DNA from: Streptantibioticus parmotrematis
GTDB lineage: Bacteria; Actinomycetota; Actinomycetes; Streptomycetales; Streptomycetaceae
Reading direction: 5' to 3'
NCBI RefSeq assembly: GCF_019890615.1
Contig: NZ_JAINVZ010000018.1
Location: forward strand, 97,194 to 161,193
DNA: 64,000 nucleotides
A program made the translations under genes and the position numbers. This document shows, piece after piece, positions 10,853 through 19,971 of the stretch; the first letter of the stretch is position 1; every line of letters starts with the position of its first letter. The notes under the pieces were generated by a model, which saw only the letters and a list, made by a program, of their open reading frames with translations, was not told the origin of the DNA and ran no database searches.

Positions 10853-11221
10853 ATGGACCGCGGGATGGTCGGCACGACCGGCCGGGACCGTCTGACGGTG
10901 GCCGTGCGGCGGGAAGGCCGGTCCGCGATCTTCACGCCTGTCGGTGAGCTTGATCACCACACGGCGGAGCTGTTGCGGGAGCCGATGGAGAGCAGCGTGG
11001 AGGACGGGTACGCCAAGCTCGTCGTCGACTGCTCCCAGCTGGAGTTCTGCGACTCGACCGGACTGAACGTGCTGCTCGGGGCCCGCCTGAAGGCGGAGGC
11101 CGAGGGGGGCGGGGTGCACCTTGCCGGGCTGCTGCCCACGGTCGCCCGTGTGTTCGAGATCACGGGGGCCGAAGCCGTCTTCACCCTGCACGAGACTCTG
11201 GCCGACGCGTTGAACGAGTGA
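10853..11221 (+). CDS. STAS-domain anti-sigma factor antagonist
   Basis: 122 residues, single STAS domain. The phosphorylatable serine lies in the conserved CDSTGLNVLLGARLKAE segment, following KLVVDCSQLEF. N-terminal strand AIFTPVGELDHHTAELL is typical. In partner switching it would bind the anti-sigma kinase when unphosphorylated and free the sigma factor. ATG 10853 has AGGAGG 7 bp upstream; the upstream GTG at 10742 has none. Two genes in a row (STAS, then HATPase) face away from the sigma gene, a complete set for one regulatory switch. Confidence 0.9.
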   Translation: MDRGMVGTTGRDRLTVAVRREGRSAIFTPVGELDHHTAELLREPMESSVEDGYAKLVVDCSQLEFCDSTGLNVLLGARLKAEAEGGGVHLAGLLPTVARVFEITGAEAVFTLHETLADALNE

Positions 11222-11370
11222 CGACGACCCGCCGGGGGGCGGGCCGCCGCGGGGCTGACGACCGCCGCCCCGGCTCCCCTGATCGGCTCGCAGGAATCCA
11301 TGGGTGTCGCCCGTGTTCCCTCGGGCAGGAGACTCCTCGAACTGTCGGACATCGGTGAGGTGAAGCGCTG

Positions 11371-11865
11371 ATGAGCACCACTCGGCCTGTCATGCCGGGC
11401 GACCGTGGGCCGGACCACGGCGACCCCGGCGAACCGGCTGAGCCCGCGACCGGGCACCAGACGCGTCATCTCACGCTCACCGACGCCAGCGGCGTCGTAC
11501 CGCTGGCTCGTGACTTCACCCGGCAGGCGCTGTACGACTGGGGCTGGCTTCCGGCCTCCTCCGCCGACCGCAAGGCGTCCGCGGAGGACATCCTGCTGGT
11601 CGTCTCCGAGCTGGTCACCAACGCCTGCCTGCACGGCGGCGGCCCCGACGAGCTGCGGCTGCACCAGGCGCCCCGGCTGCTGCGCCTGGAGGTGCGCGAC
11701 GGCAGCGAGGGCGATCCCGCGCCGCGTACCCCGCATCAGGCCGGACGGCCCGGGGGGCACGGCATGTTCATCGTGCAGCGGCTCTGCCTGGACTGGGGGG
11801 TCGTACGGGCCTCCGACGGCCGCGAGGGCAAGACGGTGTGGGCCGAGCTGGCCTGGCCGGGCTGA
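11371..11865 (+). CDS. Anti-sigma regulatory factor (HATPase_c, RsbW/SpoIIAB-like)
   Basis: 164 residues. The GHKL ATP-binding N box is ELVTNACLHGG (near residue 80), followed by LRLEVRDGSEGDP (G1) and GGHGMFIVQRLC (G2). The first ~35 residues are polar, Pro/Gly-rich and look disordered. It is predicted to bind the neighbouring sigma factor and phosphorylate the STAS protein. Start ATG 11371 is 150 bp after the STAS stop with a weak GAGGTGAAG ribosome site, so it may have its own promoter. The last codons and stop lie inside a 26-bp tandem duplication. Confidence 0.88.
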   Translation: MSTTRPVMPGDRGPDHGDPGEPAEPATGHQTRHLTLTDASGVVPLARDFTRQALYDWGWLPASSADRKASAEDILLVVSELVTNACLHGGGPDELRLHQAPRLLRLEVRDGSEGDPAPRTPHQAGRPGGHGMFIVQRLCLDWGVVRASDGREGKTVWAELAWPG

Positions 11866-11908
11866 GCCTGTTCTCCGTACACGCCGGGCTGAGCCCGTTC
11901 TCCGTACA
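11856..11908 (+). repeat. 26-bp tandem duplication covering the anti-sigma gene stop codon
   Basis: 11856-11881 is repeated at 11883-11908 with one mismatch and a 1-bp spacer. The first copy includes the TGA stop at 11863-11865; the second recreates the same codons and TGA out of use. Confidence 0.9.
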
Positions 11909-12025
11909 TCGCTGAGTCGCTTCCCGGCAGGGAGCGCAGCCGCGTGAGGCCGATCCGGGCCTGACGCGGCTTTTCGCCGTGCGGGGCCGCCCACTTTTCG
12001 CCGTCCGGGCCGCCCACGGCGACGC

Positions 12026-12094
12026 GAAGGGCCCGGTGCCGCCCACGGCAAGGCGAAAGGGCCCGGTGCCGCCGAAGCGGCACCGGGCCCTTTC
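12026..12094. terminator. Strong bidirectional terminator with a duplicated arm
   Basis: A perfect 18-bp inverted repeat (12055-12072 with 12077-12094, loop CGAA) lies between two convergent genes. The left-arm core GGGCCCGGTGCCGCC also occurs upstream at 12028-12042 within a direct repeat, so the right arm could alternatively pair with the earlier copy. Confidence 0.85.
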
Positions 12095-12116
12095 CCGCGT
12101 TGTCCACGCGGGTCCG

Positions 12117-13622
12117 TCAGTGGACGTCACCCATGAGGCTGATGACGCGCTTGCGGTAGAAGAGGAACGCGATACCGGCCAGCGCCACCACGGCGCCCTG
12201 GATCGCGAAGCTCGCCTCCGACAGGAACGCGTTGCCCGCGACCAGCTGGATGATCGCCGCGGTGCAGTCGCCCGCGGTGACCGCGAGGAACCACAGACCC
12301 ATCATCTGGCCCGCGTACTTCTCCGGCGCCAGCTTGGTGGTGACCGACAGGCCGACCGGCGACAGGCTCAGCTCGGCGACGGTCTGGATCAGGTAGACCA
12401 CGGCCAGCCACAGCGGGGTGACCTTGGTGTCGCCGGTCGCCGCGGCCTGCGCCAGCATCATCACGCCGAAGGACAGGCCGATGCCGATCAGGCCGTAGGC
12501 GAACTTCACCGTGGTGCTCGGGTTGCGGTCCTTCAGCTTCACCCACAGCATCGCGACGAACGGGGCGAGCGCCATGATGTAGAGCGGGTTGAGCGACTGG
12601 AACCAGCTGCTCGGGAAGCCGAAGCCCCACAGCGTGCCCGCGGTGTTGTTCTGCGCGAAGACCGTCAGGGTCGAACCGGACTGGTCGTAGATCATCCAGA
12701 ACACCGCGGCCGCGATGAAGAACCAGATGTAGCCGGTGACCTTGGACTTCTCGTCCGCGGTGATGTCCCGGTCGCGGCGGATCTTCACGAAGTAGTACGC
12801 GGGCAGGGCCAGGCCGGCCAGCGACAGCGGCCACAGCGCCCAGTTGATCGTGAAGTGGCCGGTGGCGGTCACGACGCCGTAGAAGGCGACCGCGAGGACC
12901 AGCCAGAACATGGCCTTCTTCATCAGCTTGGCGCGCTCGGCGGCACCCAGCGGGGTCGGGACCTCGTTGCTCTTGGGCGCCAGGTGACGGGTGCCCAGCA
13001 GGTACTGGGCGAGGCCCAGCGCCATGCCGACGCCCGCGAGGGCGAAGCCGAGGTGCCAGTTGACCTTCTGGCCGACCGTGCCGATGACCAGCGGGGCGGC
13101 GAAGGCACCGAGGTTGATGCCCATGTAGAAGATCGTGAACGCGCCGTCCCGGCGCGAGTCGTTGCGGTCCGGGTAGAGGTGGCCGACCATCGTGGAGATG
13201 TTGGCCTTCAGCAGACCCGAGCCGACCGCGATGAAGACCAGGCCGACGAAGAACGAGGCCTCGAACGGCACGGCCAGCAGGAAGTGGCCGGTCATGATGA
13301 TCGCGCCGGCCACGGCCACCGTCTTGCGGGGACCCCACAGCCGGTCGGCGATCCAGCCGCCGGGCATGGCCAGCAGGTAGACCGTCGCGTTGTAGACCGA
13401 GTAGATCGCCGCGCCGGTGGCCGCCTTGAAGGCGAGACCACCCTGGGCGGTCGGGGCGACCAGGTAGAGCACGAGCAGGGCGCGCATGCCGTAGAAGCTG
13501 AAGCGCTCCCACATCTCGGTCATGAAGAGGGTGGCCAGTCCGCGGGGGTGGCCGAAGAAGGTCTTGCCGCCGGAAACAGGGGTCACCTGCTGGGCGGCGT
13601 CCTTCGTCAGGCTGGACGCCAT
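12117..13622 (-). CDS. POT/PTR-family proton-dependent oligopeptide transporter
   Basis: 501 residues, 12-14 hydrophobic segments, inner membrane. The POT signature EMWERFSFYGMRALLVLYL lies at residues ~37-55 (the ExxER motif), and the second family motif FYMGINLGAF follows at ~165. It is likely to import di- and tripeptides with protons. ATG 13622 is preceded by AAGGATCGACC; the open frame continues upstream without a better start. It is a single gene, convergent with the anti-sigma gene across the strong terminator. The following two-component system diverges from it, but nothing in the sequence ties them together. Confidence 0.92.
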   Translation of the reverse strand: MASSLTKDAAQQVTPVSGGKTFFGHPRGLATLFMTEMWERFSFYGMRALLVLYLVAPTAQGGLAFKAATGAAIYSVYNATVYLLAMPGGWIADRLWGPRKTVAVAGAIIMTGHFLLAVPFEASFFVGLVFIAVGSGLLKANISTMVGHLYPDRNDSRRDGAFTIFYMGINLGAFAAPLVIGTVGQKVNWHLGFALAGVGMALGLAQYLLGTRHLAPKSNEVPTPLGAAERAKLMKKAMFWLVLAVAFYGVVTATGHFTINWALWPLSLAGLALPAYYFVKIRRDRDITADEKSKVTGYIWFFIAAAVFWMIYDQSGSTLTVFAQNNTAGTLWGFGFPSSWFQSLNPLYIMALAPFVAMLWVKLKDRNPSTTVKFAYGLIGIGLSFGVMMLAQAAATGDTKVTPLWLAVVYLIQTVAELSLSPVGLSVTTKLAPEKYAGQMMGLWFLAVTAGDCTAAIIQLVAGNAFLSEASFAIQGAVVALAGIAFLFYRKRVISLMGDVH

Positions 13623-13976
13623 GGTCGATCCTTGCGTTCCTGGGACGCGCGAAGAGCGGCGCGCGCCCGGGTGAGGGGTCGGCCCCCGCGCGTCGTCACG
13701 CGGTGGGCTCGGCCGGCAGCACTCCCCGCGCCGGACTGGTCGCGCCAGTTTCCGGCTACAGAAAGACCCTCGGCACCTCGTGTTCGGCCAAGGGTCACTT
13801 TGGTCGTGCTGCGGACGTCTCCTCACGGTAGGGCACAACTCGCGAAGATCGCACCGATTTGAGATGCACGTCACAGGGAGTGTTCGTAGGCCTATGGTGC
13901 CACCTCTGGCGACACACTCTGTCACCGTGATCCTTTGAGCCCCTGCCCGCGGCCCCCCGGGCCATGCCGTGCGGAC

Positions 13977-13982
13977 TACCAT
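13977..13982 (+). promoter_or_regulatory. -10 element for leaderless response-regulator mRNA
   Basis: TACCAT (TANNNT) ends 6 bp before ATG 13989 and there is no ribosome site, the arrangement expected when transcription starts at the start codon. The rest of the 366-bp divergent region (13623-13988) shows nothing else I can name. Confidence 0.5.
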
Positions 13983-13988
13983 CAGCCC

Positions 13989-14660
13989 ATGACCCGAGTA
14001 CTGCTCGCCGAGGACGACGCGTCCATCTCGGAACCGCTGGCCCGCGCGCTGCGCCGCGAAGGCTACGAGGTCGAGGTGCGCGAGGACGGTCCCACGGCGC
14101 TGGAGGCCGGCCTGCAGGGCGCGGTGGATCTGCTCGTGCTCGATCTCGGACTGCCCGGCATGGACGGTCTCGAGGTGTGCCGCAGGCTGCGCACGGAGGG
14201 CCACGGCTTCCCGGTGCTCGTGCTCACCGCCCGCGCCGACGAGGTGGACACGGTGGTCGGCCTGGACGCCGGAGCCGACGACTACGTGACCAAGCCGTTC
14301 CGGCTCGCCGAGCTGCTGGCCCGGGTGCGGGCCCTGCTGCGGCGCGGCACCACCGAGGCGCAGCCCGCCACCCAGGGCGTGCGGATCGACGTGGAGTCGC
14401 ACCGGGCCTGGATCGGCGACGACGAACTCTCCCTCACCGCCAAGGAGTTCGACCTGCTGCGGGTGCTGGTGCGGGACGCGGGGCGGGTCGTCACGCGTGA
14501 CCAGTTGATGCGCGAGGTGTGGGACACCACGTGGTGGTCGTCCACCAAGACGCTCGACATGCACATCTCCTGGCTGCGCAAGAAGCTCGGCGACGACGCC
14601 GGCAACCCCCGCTACATCTCCACCGTCCGCGGCGTGGGTTTCCGCTTCGAGAAGAACTGA
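13989..14660 (+). CDS. OmpR/PhoB-family two-component response regulator
   Basis: 223 residues. The receiver domain has the acidic pocket (LLAEDD), phospho-acceptor Asp in LLVLDLGLPGMDGLEV, Thr in VLTARADEVD and Lys in DYVTKPF. The C-terminal winged helix (ELSLTAKEFDLLRVLVRDAG ... TKTLDMHISWLRKKLG ... ISTVRGVGFRFEKN) is complete. ATG 13989 appears leaderless. Its kinase follows after 14 bp, so the pair is co-transcribed. The target genes are unknown. Confidence 0.95.
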   Translation: MTRVLLAEDDASISEPLARALRREGYEVEVREDGPTALEAGLQGAVDLLVLDLGLPGMDGLEVCRRLRTEGHGFPVLVLTARADEVDTVVGLDAGADDYVTKPFRLAELLARVRALLRRGTTEAQPATQGVRIDVESHRAWIGDDELSLTAKEFDLLRVLVRDAGRVVTRDQLMREVWDTTWWSSTKTLDMHISWLRKKLGDDAGNPRYISTVRGVGFRFEKN

Positions 14661-14674
14661 GCCGCTGACCCGCG

Positions 14675-15967
14675 ATGCGCCGCCGACTGATCAACTCCAC
14701 GCTCGCCGTGGTGCTCGTGGTGATCGCCGTCTTCGGTATCTCCCTGGTCATCGTGGAGAGCCGGACGATCGAGAGCAGTGCCAGGGAGTCGGTCCAGTCG
14801 GACGCCGTCCAGCTGGTCGGTGTGGTGGAGAACCGCATCGCGGCGGGCGAGAAGGTCTCTCCCGCGGCCCTGGCCCGGCAGATCGACTCCGACCGGTACG
14901 CGGTCGTCCGGGTGCCGGGGCAGGCGCCGATCACCCTGGGCAGTCCGCCCAAGGGCGAGGTCATCCAGGCCCACGACACGGGGGCGCACGGCGAGAGCGC
15001 CGCCGTCGAGGAGTCACGCTCCGTGGTCAGTCGCGCGGTGGGCCGGACACTCCTGGTGATCCTGGCCGTGGCGCTGCTGGCCGTCGCCGCCGCCGTGGTG
15101 CTCGCGGTGCAGCAGGCGAGGCGGCTGGTGGCGCCGCTGGTCGACCTCGCGGAGACCGCCGAGCGGCTGGGCTCCGGTGACCCCAGGCCCCGGCACCGCC
15201 GCTACGGGGTGCCCGAGCTGGACCGGGTCGCGGACGTGCTGGACTCCAGCGCCGAGCGGATCGCCAAGATGCTCACGGCCGAACGCAGGCTGGCCGCCGA
15301 CGCCTCCCACCAGCTGCGCACGCCGCTGACGGCGCTGTCGATGCGGCTGGAGGAGATCATCGCCACCGACGACCACCGCACGGTCAAGGACGAGGCGACG
15401 ATCGCGCTGGGCCAGGTCGAGCGGCTCACGGACGTGGTGCAGCGGCTGCTGACCAACTCGCGCGACCCGCGGTCCGGCTCGGCGGTCGCCTTCGACCTGG
15501 ACGAGGTCATCAAGCAGCAGATGCAGGAGTGGCGGCCCGCCTACCGGGGCGAGGGGCGGCTGCTGTCGCGCTCGGGCACCCGCGGGCTGCGCGCGGTCGG
15601 CACCCCGGGCGCGGTCGCCCAGGTCCTTGCCACCCTCATCGAGAACGCGTTGATGCACGGCTCGGGCGCGGTCAGCATCCACACGCGGGTCACCGGCAAC
15701 CAGGCGGTCGCCGAGGTGACCGACGAGGGCCAGGGCGTCCCGCCCGACCTGGGCTCCCGGGTCTTCGAGCGCACCGTCAGCGGGCGCAACTCCACCGGCC
15801 TCGGCCTCGCGGTCGCCCGCGACCTGGCGGAGGCGGACGGCGGCCGTCTGGAGCTGCTCCAGCAGCGCCCCCCGGTCTTCGCCCTGTTCCTGGCCCGGGA
15901 GGGCGCCGAGCGGACCCAGGACGGCCGAAGGGGCCCCGATGACGACGGGACCCCTTCGGTGCGCTGA
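14675..15967 (+). CDS. Sensor histidine kinase
   Basis: 430 residues. Membrane helix at ~7-27, extracytoplasmic sensor loop ~28-122, second helix ~123-146, HAMP region ~147-200, then HisKA with H212 in ADASHQLRTPLTAL, N box TLIENALMHGSGAVS, G1 VTDEGQGVPPD and G2 STGLGLAVARDLAEADGG. The sensor loop is short (about 95 residues) with no recognisable ligand fold. The C-terminal 25 residues are polar and non-conserved. It follows the response regulator by 14 bp without a clear ribosome site, so coupling is likely. Confidence 0.94.
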   Translation: MRRRLINSTLAVVLVVIAVFGISLVIVESRTIESSARESVQSDAVQLVGVVENRIAAGEKVSPAALARQIDSDRYAVVRVPGQAPITLGSPPKGEVIQAHDTGAHGESAAVEESRSVVSRAVGRTLLVILAVALLAVAAAVVLAVQQARRLVAPLVDLAETAERLGSGDPRPRHRRYGVPELDRVADVLDSSAERIAKMLTAERRLAADASHQLRTPLTALSMRLEEIIATDDHRTVKDEATIALGQVERLTDVVQRLLTNSRDPRSGSAVAFDLDEVIKQQMQEWRPAYRGEGRLLSRSGTRGLRAVGTPGAVAQVLATLIENALMHGSGAVSIHTRVTGNQAVAEVTDEGQGVPPDLGSRVFERTVSGRNSTGLGLAVARDLAEADGGRLELLQQRPPVFALFLAREGAERTQDGRRGPDDDGTPSVR

Positions 15968-15988
15968 CGGCGGCGGCCCGTACAGGCG

Positions 15989-16034
15989 GCCGGCGGAACG
16001 CGGTCAGTACTGCCGCCGGAACGCGGTCAGTACT
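15989..16034 (+). repeat. 23-bp tandem duplication covering the gtrA stop codon
   Basis: 15989-16011 and 16012-16034 are directly adjacent 23-bp copies with one mismatch. The second contains the minus-strand TGA of the GtrA gene (16027-16029); the first reproduces it just downstream. Confidence 0.9.
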
Positions 16035-16542
16035 TGCGGGTGGCGTTGGCCCGGGCCGCGTGCTCCGCGTCGGTCAGGAGGATCGCCTCGGCCTGCTCGA
16101 CCGCCTTGGCGGGCAGCGAGCGGAAGACCCAGGTGCGGTAGGACCAGAAGCGGAAGAGCGTCGCGACGCCGATGCCGAGGAACTTGAAGAAGTTGTTGGC
16201 GAGCGGGCCGTCCCAGCCCATGCCGTAGGTGGCCAGGAACAGCACGCCGTTCTCGATCAGCGCGCCGATGGCACTGAAGAAGACGAACAGCCCGATCTCA
16301 CGGCCCCGGCCGGAGCGCTCGGCGTCCCGGTAGGTGAAGTACCGGAAGCCGACGTAGTTGAAGGCGATGGAGACCGTGGTCGCGATGATGCTCGCGCGGA
16401 CGGTCTGCAGGTGTGTCGTTTCGCGCAGCAGGTTGAACACGACGAGGTTGACGCCGATGCCGGCGATGCCCACGACACCGAACTTGGCGATCTCGCGGTA
16501 GAGGAGCCTCAGTCGAGTGTTCAGCGCGCTCAGTCGACTCAT
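16027..16542 (-). CDS. GtrA-family membrane protein
   Basis: 171 residues with four transmembrane helices (about 19-39, 48-65, 82-102, 112-130), beginning REIAKFGVVGIAGIGVNLVVF as in GtrA proteins. Members assist translocation of lipid-linked sugars or otherwise serve cell-surface polysaccharide synthesis. The C-terminal 30 residues are cytoplasmic and charged. ATG 16542 has no clear ribosome site. The upstream region carries several perfect dyads. It converges with the sensor kinase gene. Confidence 0.88.
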   Translation of the reverse strand: MSRLSALNTRLRLLYREIAKFGVVGIAGIGVNLVVFNLLRETTHLQTVRASIIATTVSIAFNYVGFRYFTYRDAERSGRGREIGLFVFFSAIGALIENGVLFLATYGMGWDGPLANNFFKFLGIGVATLFRFWSYRTWVFRSLPAKAVEQAEAILLTDAEHAARANATRKY

Positions 16543-16583
16543 GATGTCGCTAGACCCTGTCTGTCGGTGGTCCGTGTCGGTGT

Positions 16584-16660
16584 CCGATCGCGTGCGATCG
16601 GCTCGATGTCTGATCGGTTCGGTGCCGACCGGTCGATCCGTCGACCGGTACGCGACCGGT
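16584..16660. repeat. Cluster of perfect dyads upstream of gtrA
   Basis: CCGATCGC-gt-GCGATCGG at 16584-16601 (8-bp arms, 2-bp spacer) and ACCGGTCGA-tccg-TCGACCGGT at 16628-16649 (9-bp arms). GACCGGT occurs three times (16627, 16643, 16654). They lie 40-120 bp upstream of the gtrA start and could be operators or cruciform/RNA hairpins in a leader. Confidence 0.6.
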
Positions 16661-16946
16661 GGCTTCCGACCGCTGCGCCGACGACTCGGCGCTCATGTCC
16701 CGCCTGCCCACTGCGGGCTGTTCGACCGCATCCCCGATCCTCATGCTAACTGTCGGTGGTGAACGGCCGCCTGCCGAAGGGTGGCGAACCGGCCGGGCAG
16801 GCACCGGGCGGGGACGGCAGTCCCCTCCACCACATAGGACGATCCCGCCCCGGATGCGGTTCTGCGCCCCAACCTTAAATTCCGCTTACATTTCTGTGGG
16901 CGTTTTCGCGACTTCCGTGTCTTCCGCCAAGACGCCGAGGGCCCGT

Positions 16947-16964
16947 TTCGTACTTTCGTACGAA
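16947..16964. promoter_or_regulatory. TTCGTAC half-site plus TTCGTACGAA palindrome upstream of purK
   Basis: TTCGTAC at 16947-16953 is followed one base later by the perfect palindrome TTCGTACGAA (16955-16964), 43 bp before the purK start. The spacing suits an operator overlapping the purK promoter region. The 464-bp gap 16543-17006 holds no gene that I can support. Confidence 0.45.
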
Positions 16965-16994
16965 GATCATCTGGGTGGGGTGTCGATCGGCCGA

Positions 16995-17000
16995 TACCCT
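16995..17000 (+). promoter_or_regulatory. -10 element for purK (probable leaderless start)
   Basis: TACCCT ends 6 bp before GTG 17007. A purine-rich GGGAGG abuts the GTG with no spacing and cannot act as a normal ribosome site. Confidence 0.45.
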
Positions 17001-17006
17001 GGGAGG

Positions 17007-18146
17007 GTGACATTCCCCGTAGTCGGCATGGTCGGGGGCGGCCAGCTCGCCCGTATGACGCATGAAGCGGGCATCCCGCTCGGCGTCCGTTTCAAACTGC
17101 TCAGCGACGGTCCGCAGGACTCCGCGGCCCAGGTCGTCGGGGACGTCGTGGTGGGCGACTACCGCGACCTGGAGACGCTGCGCGCCTTCGCTCGCGGCTG
17201 CGACGTGGTCACCTTCGACCACGAGCACGTCCCCACCGAGCACTTGCGCGCGCTCCAGGCCGAGGGCGTCGTCGTGCGCCCCGGGCCCGACGCGCTGGTG
17301 CACGCCCAGGACAAGGGCGTCATGCGCGAGCGGCTGACGGCGATCGGGGTGCCCTGCCCGCGCCACCGCATCGTCGAGGACCCGCGGGACGTCGAGGCGT
17401 TCGCGGCCGAGGGCTCGGGATTCCCCGTTGTCCTGAAGACCGTGCGCGGCGGTTACGACGGCAAGGGCGTGTGGGTGGTGCGGGACGTCGAGGGCGCCGC
17501 CGAACCGTTCCGCGCGGGGGTGCCCGTACTGGCCGAGGAGAAGGTCGACTTCGTCCGCGAGCTGGCAGCCAACGTCGTGCGTTCCCCGCACGGCCAGGCC
17601 GTCGCGTACCCGGTGGTGGAGTCCGTCCAGGTGGACGGCGTGTGCGACACGGTGATCGCGCCCGCGCCCGAGCTGTCGGACGAACTCGCCGCGCACGCCC
17701 AGCAGTTGGCGCTCACCATCGCCAAGGAACTCGACGTCGTCGGCCATCTCGCCGTCGAGCTGTTCGAGACCGCCGACGGCCGGGTGCTGGTCAACGAACT
17801 CGCGATGCGCCCGCACAACAGCGGCCACTGGACCCAGGACGGCGCCGCCACCTCGCAGTTCGAGAACCACCTGCGCGCCGTGCTCGACCTGCCGCTCGGC
17901 GACCCGCGTCCGCGCTCCCGCTGGACGGTGATGTCCAACGTCCTGGGCGGCGACTACCCCGACATGTACTTCGCGTACCTGCACTGCATGGCACGCGACC
18001 CCGCCCTGCGCATCCACATGTACGGGAAGGACGTGAAGCCGGGCCGTAAGGTCGGACACGTCAACACCTACGGCGACGACCTGGCCGACGTGCGCGAGCG
18101 GGCCCGGCACGCCGCCGACTACCTGCGAGGGACGATCCAAGAGTGA
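17007..18146 (+). CDS. purK: N5-carboxyaminoimidazole ribonucleotide synthase
   Basis: 379 residues, ATP-grasp enzyme of de novo purine synthesis that carboxylates AIR to N5-CAIR. N-terminal [23 protein letters not shown]-grasp loop [18 protein letters not shown], metal-binding [25 protein letters not shown], and NVLGGDYPD are all present. Translation from GTG 17007 fits the family N-terminus; the open frame runs further upstream without support. It is coupled to purE by a 4-bp GTGA overlap. Confidence 0.95.
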   Translation: MTFPVVGMVGGGQLARMTHEAGIPLGVRFKLLSDGPQDSAAQVVGDVVVGDYRDLETLRAFARGCDVVTFDHEHVPTEHLRALQAEGVVVRPGPDALVHAQDKGVMRERLTAIGVPCPRHRIVEDPRDVEAFAAEGSGFPVVLKTVRGGYDGKGVWVVRDVEGAAEPFRAGVPVLAEEKVDFVRELAANVVRSPHGQAVAYPVVESVQVDGVCDTVIAPAPELSDELAAHAQQLALTIAKELDVVGHLAVELFETADGRVLVNELAMRPHNSGHWTQDGAATSQFENHLRAVLDLPLGDPRPRSRWTVMSNVLGGDYPDMYFAYLHCMARDPALRIHMYGKDVKPGRKVGHVNTYGDDLADVRERARHAADYLRGTIQE

Positions 18147-18694
18147 CCGAAGCACACCGCGACGGGCGGTCCGCGCCGCTCGTCGGCATCGTCATGGGCT
18201 CCGACTCCGACTGGCCGGTCATGGAGGCCGCCGCGAAGGCGCTGGAGGAGTTCGAGGTCCCCTACGAGGTCGACGTCGTCTCGGCGCACCGCATGCCGCG
18301 CGAGATGATCGCGTACGGCGAGCAGGCCGCCGGGCGCGGGCTGAAGGCGGTCATCGCGGGCGCGGGCGGGGCGGCCCACCTGCCCGGCATGCTGGCCTCG
18401 GTCACCACGCTGCCGGTCATCGGGGTGCCGGTGCCGCTGAAGTACCTCGACGGGATGGACTCGTTGCTGTCCATCGTGCAGATGCCCGCCGGGGTGCCGG
18501 TCGCCACCGTCTCGGTCGCCGGGGCGCGCAACGCGGGGCTGCTCGCGGTGCGGATGCTCGGCGCGTACGAGCCCGAACTCGCCACGCGCATGCGGCACTT
18601 CCAGGAGGCCCTGAACGCGCAGGCCACCGAGAAGGGGCGGCGGCTGCGGGCCAAGGCGGGCGGCGAGGGAGAAGGGTTCGGTTTCGGTGGCTGA
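18143..18694 (+). CDS. purE: N5-carboxyaminoimidazole ribonucleotide mutase
   Basis: 183 residues; shifts the carboxyl group of N5-CAIR to give CAIR, the step after PurK. The core has [33 protein letters not shown] (catalytic His), [15 protein letters not shown] and the characteristic [29 protein letters not shown] stretch. GTG 18143 overlaps the purK stop. The C-terminal 20 residues are Gly/Glu-rich and non-conserved, and overlap the start of the dipeptidase gene. Confidence 0.95.
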   Translation: MTEAHRDGRSAPLVGIVMGSDSDWPVMEAAAKALEEFEVPYEVDVVSAHRMPREMIAYGEQAAGRGLKAVIAGAGGAAHLPGMLASVTTLPVIGVPVPLKYLDGMDSLLSIVQMPAGVPVATVSVAGARNAGLLAVRMLGAYEPELATRMRHFQEALNAQATEKGRRLRAKAGGEGEGFGFGG

Positions 18695-19901
18695 GACGAC
18701 GGCGTCGGCGACGTGGGACGAGCGGGTGGCGCGGGCGCGTGAGCTGCTCGCCGCGCACCCGGTGGTGGACGGGCACAACGACCTGCCGTGGGCGCTGCGC
18801 GAGCAGGTGCGCTACGACCTCGACCGGCTCGACGTGGGCCGCGACCAGAGCGCGTCGCTGCACACCGACATCCCCAGGATGCGGGCCGGCGGGCTCGGCG
18901 CGCAGTTCTGGTCGGTGTACGTGCGCACCGACCTCGCCGGGGACGACGCGGTCAGCGCGACCCTCGAACAGATCGACGTCGTACGGCAGTTGACCGAGCG
19001 CTACCCGCGGGACCTGCGTCTCGCGCTGACCGCGGACGACATGGAGACCGCGCGGGCCGAGGGGCGGATCGCCTCCCTGATGGGCGCCGAGGGCGGGCAC
19101 TCCATCAACTGCTCGCTCGCCACGCTGCGCGCCTTCCACGCGCTGGGCGTGCGCTACATGACGCTCACGCACAACGACAACACCCCGTGGGCGGACTCCG
19201 CGACCGACGAGCCGAAGGCGAACGGGCTGACCCGCTTCGGCGAGGAGGTCGTGCGCGAGATGAACCGGCTGGGCATGCTGGTGGACCTCAGCCACGTCTC
19301 GGCCGACACCATGCGCGACGCGCTGCGGGTCACCGAGGCGCCGGTGCTCTTCTCGCACTCCTCCTCGCGGGCCGTCTGCGACCACCCGCGCAACATCCCG
19401 GACGACGTGCTGGAGACGCTGCCGGGCAACGGCGGTGTGGCGATGGCGACGTTCGTGCCGAAGTTCATCCTGCCCGCGGCCATCGCGTGGACGAAGGCGG
19501 CCGACGAGAACATGCGGGGACACGGCCTGCACCCGCTGGACACCACGGCGGCGGGGATGGCGGTGCAGCGGGAGTTCGAACGGACCAGGCCCCGGCCGGT
19601 CGCCACCGCGGCGACGGTCGCCGACCACCTCGACCACATGCGCGAGGCCGCCGGGATCGACCACATCGGCATCGGCGGCGACTTCGACGGCACGGCGTTC
19701 ACCCCGGCCGGGCTGGACGACGTCTCGGGCTACCCGAACCTGATCGCGGAACTGCTGGGCCGCGGCTGGTCGGACGCGGACCTGGCGAAGCTGACGTGGC
19801 GCAACGCGGTGCGGGTGCTTCGGGGGGCGGAGGACGCCGCGTCGGGGATTCGGGCTTCCCGGGGGGCGTCCAACGCGACCCTGGAGTCTCTGGACGCGTA
19901 A
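18687..19901 (+). CDS. Membrane dipeptidase family (M19) enzyme
   Basis: 404 residues, renal-dipeptidase-like zinc amidohydrolase fold. Zinc ligands are visible in [12 protein letters not shown] (HxD), the bridging Glu in [17 protein letters not shown] and [16 protein letters not shown], and the C-terminal Asp in [14 protein letters not shown]. It has no signal peptide, so it is cytoplasmic. It probably hydrolyses dipeptides or related amides; its role beside purKE is unclear, although GTG 18687 overlaps the purE stop by 8 bp and it is clearly in the same operon. The preceding GAGGGAGAAGG is the ribosome site. Confidence 0.93.
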   Translation: MAETTASATWDERVARARELLAAHPVVDGHNDLPWALREQVRYDLDRLDVGRDQSASLHTDIPRMRAGGLGAQFWSVYVRTDLAGDDAVSATLEQIDVVRQLTERYPRDLRLALTADDMETARAEGRIASLMGAEGGHSINCSLATLRAFHALGVRYMTLTHNDNTPWADSATDEPKANGLTRFGEEVVREMNRLGMLVDLSHVSADTMRDALRVTEAPVLFSHSSSRAVCDHPRNIPDDVLETLPGNGGVAMATFVPKFILPAAIAWTKAADENMRGHGLHPLDTTAAGMAVQREFERTRPRPVATAATVADHLDHMREAAGIDHIGIGGDFDGTAFTPAGLDDVSGYPNLIAELLGRGWSDADLAKLTWRNAVRVLRGAEDAASGIRASRGASNATLESLDA

Positions 19902-19908
19902 GTCTTTT

Positions 19909-19965
19909 CCCCCGCCCACCCACCCGTTTACCGTCCAACGGACCATCCCGACGGGTGGGCGGGGG
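19909..19965. terminator. Hairpin between convergent dipeptidase and ugd genes
   Basis: 13-bp perfect arms (19909-19921, CCCCCGCCCACCC; 19953-19965) with a 31-nt loop. A shifted pairing using the second CACCC copy is also possible. Confidence 0.7.
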
Positions 19966-19971
19966 CTCCCC

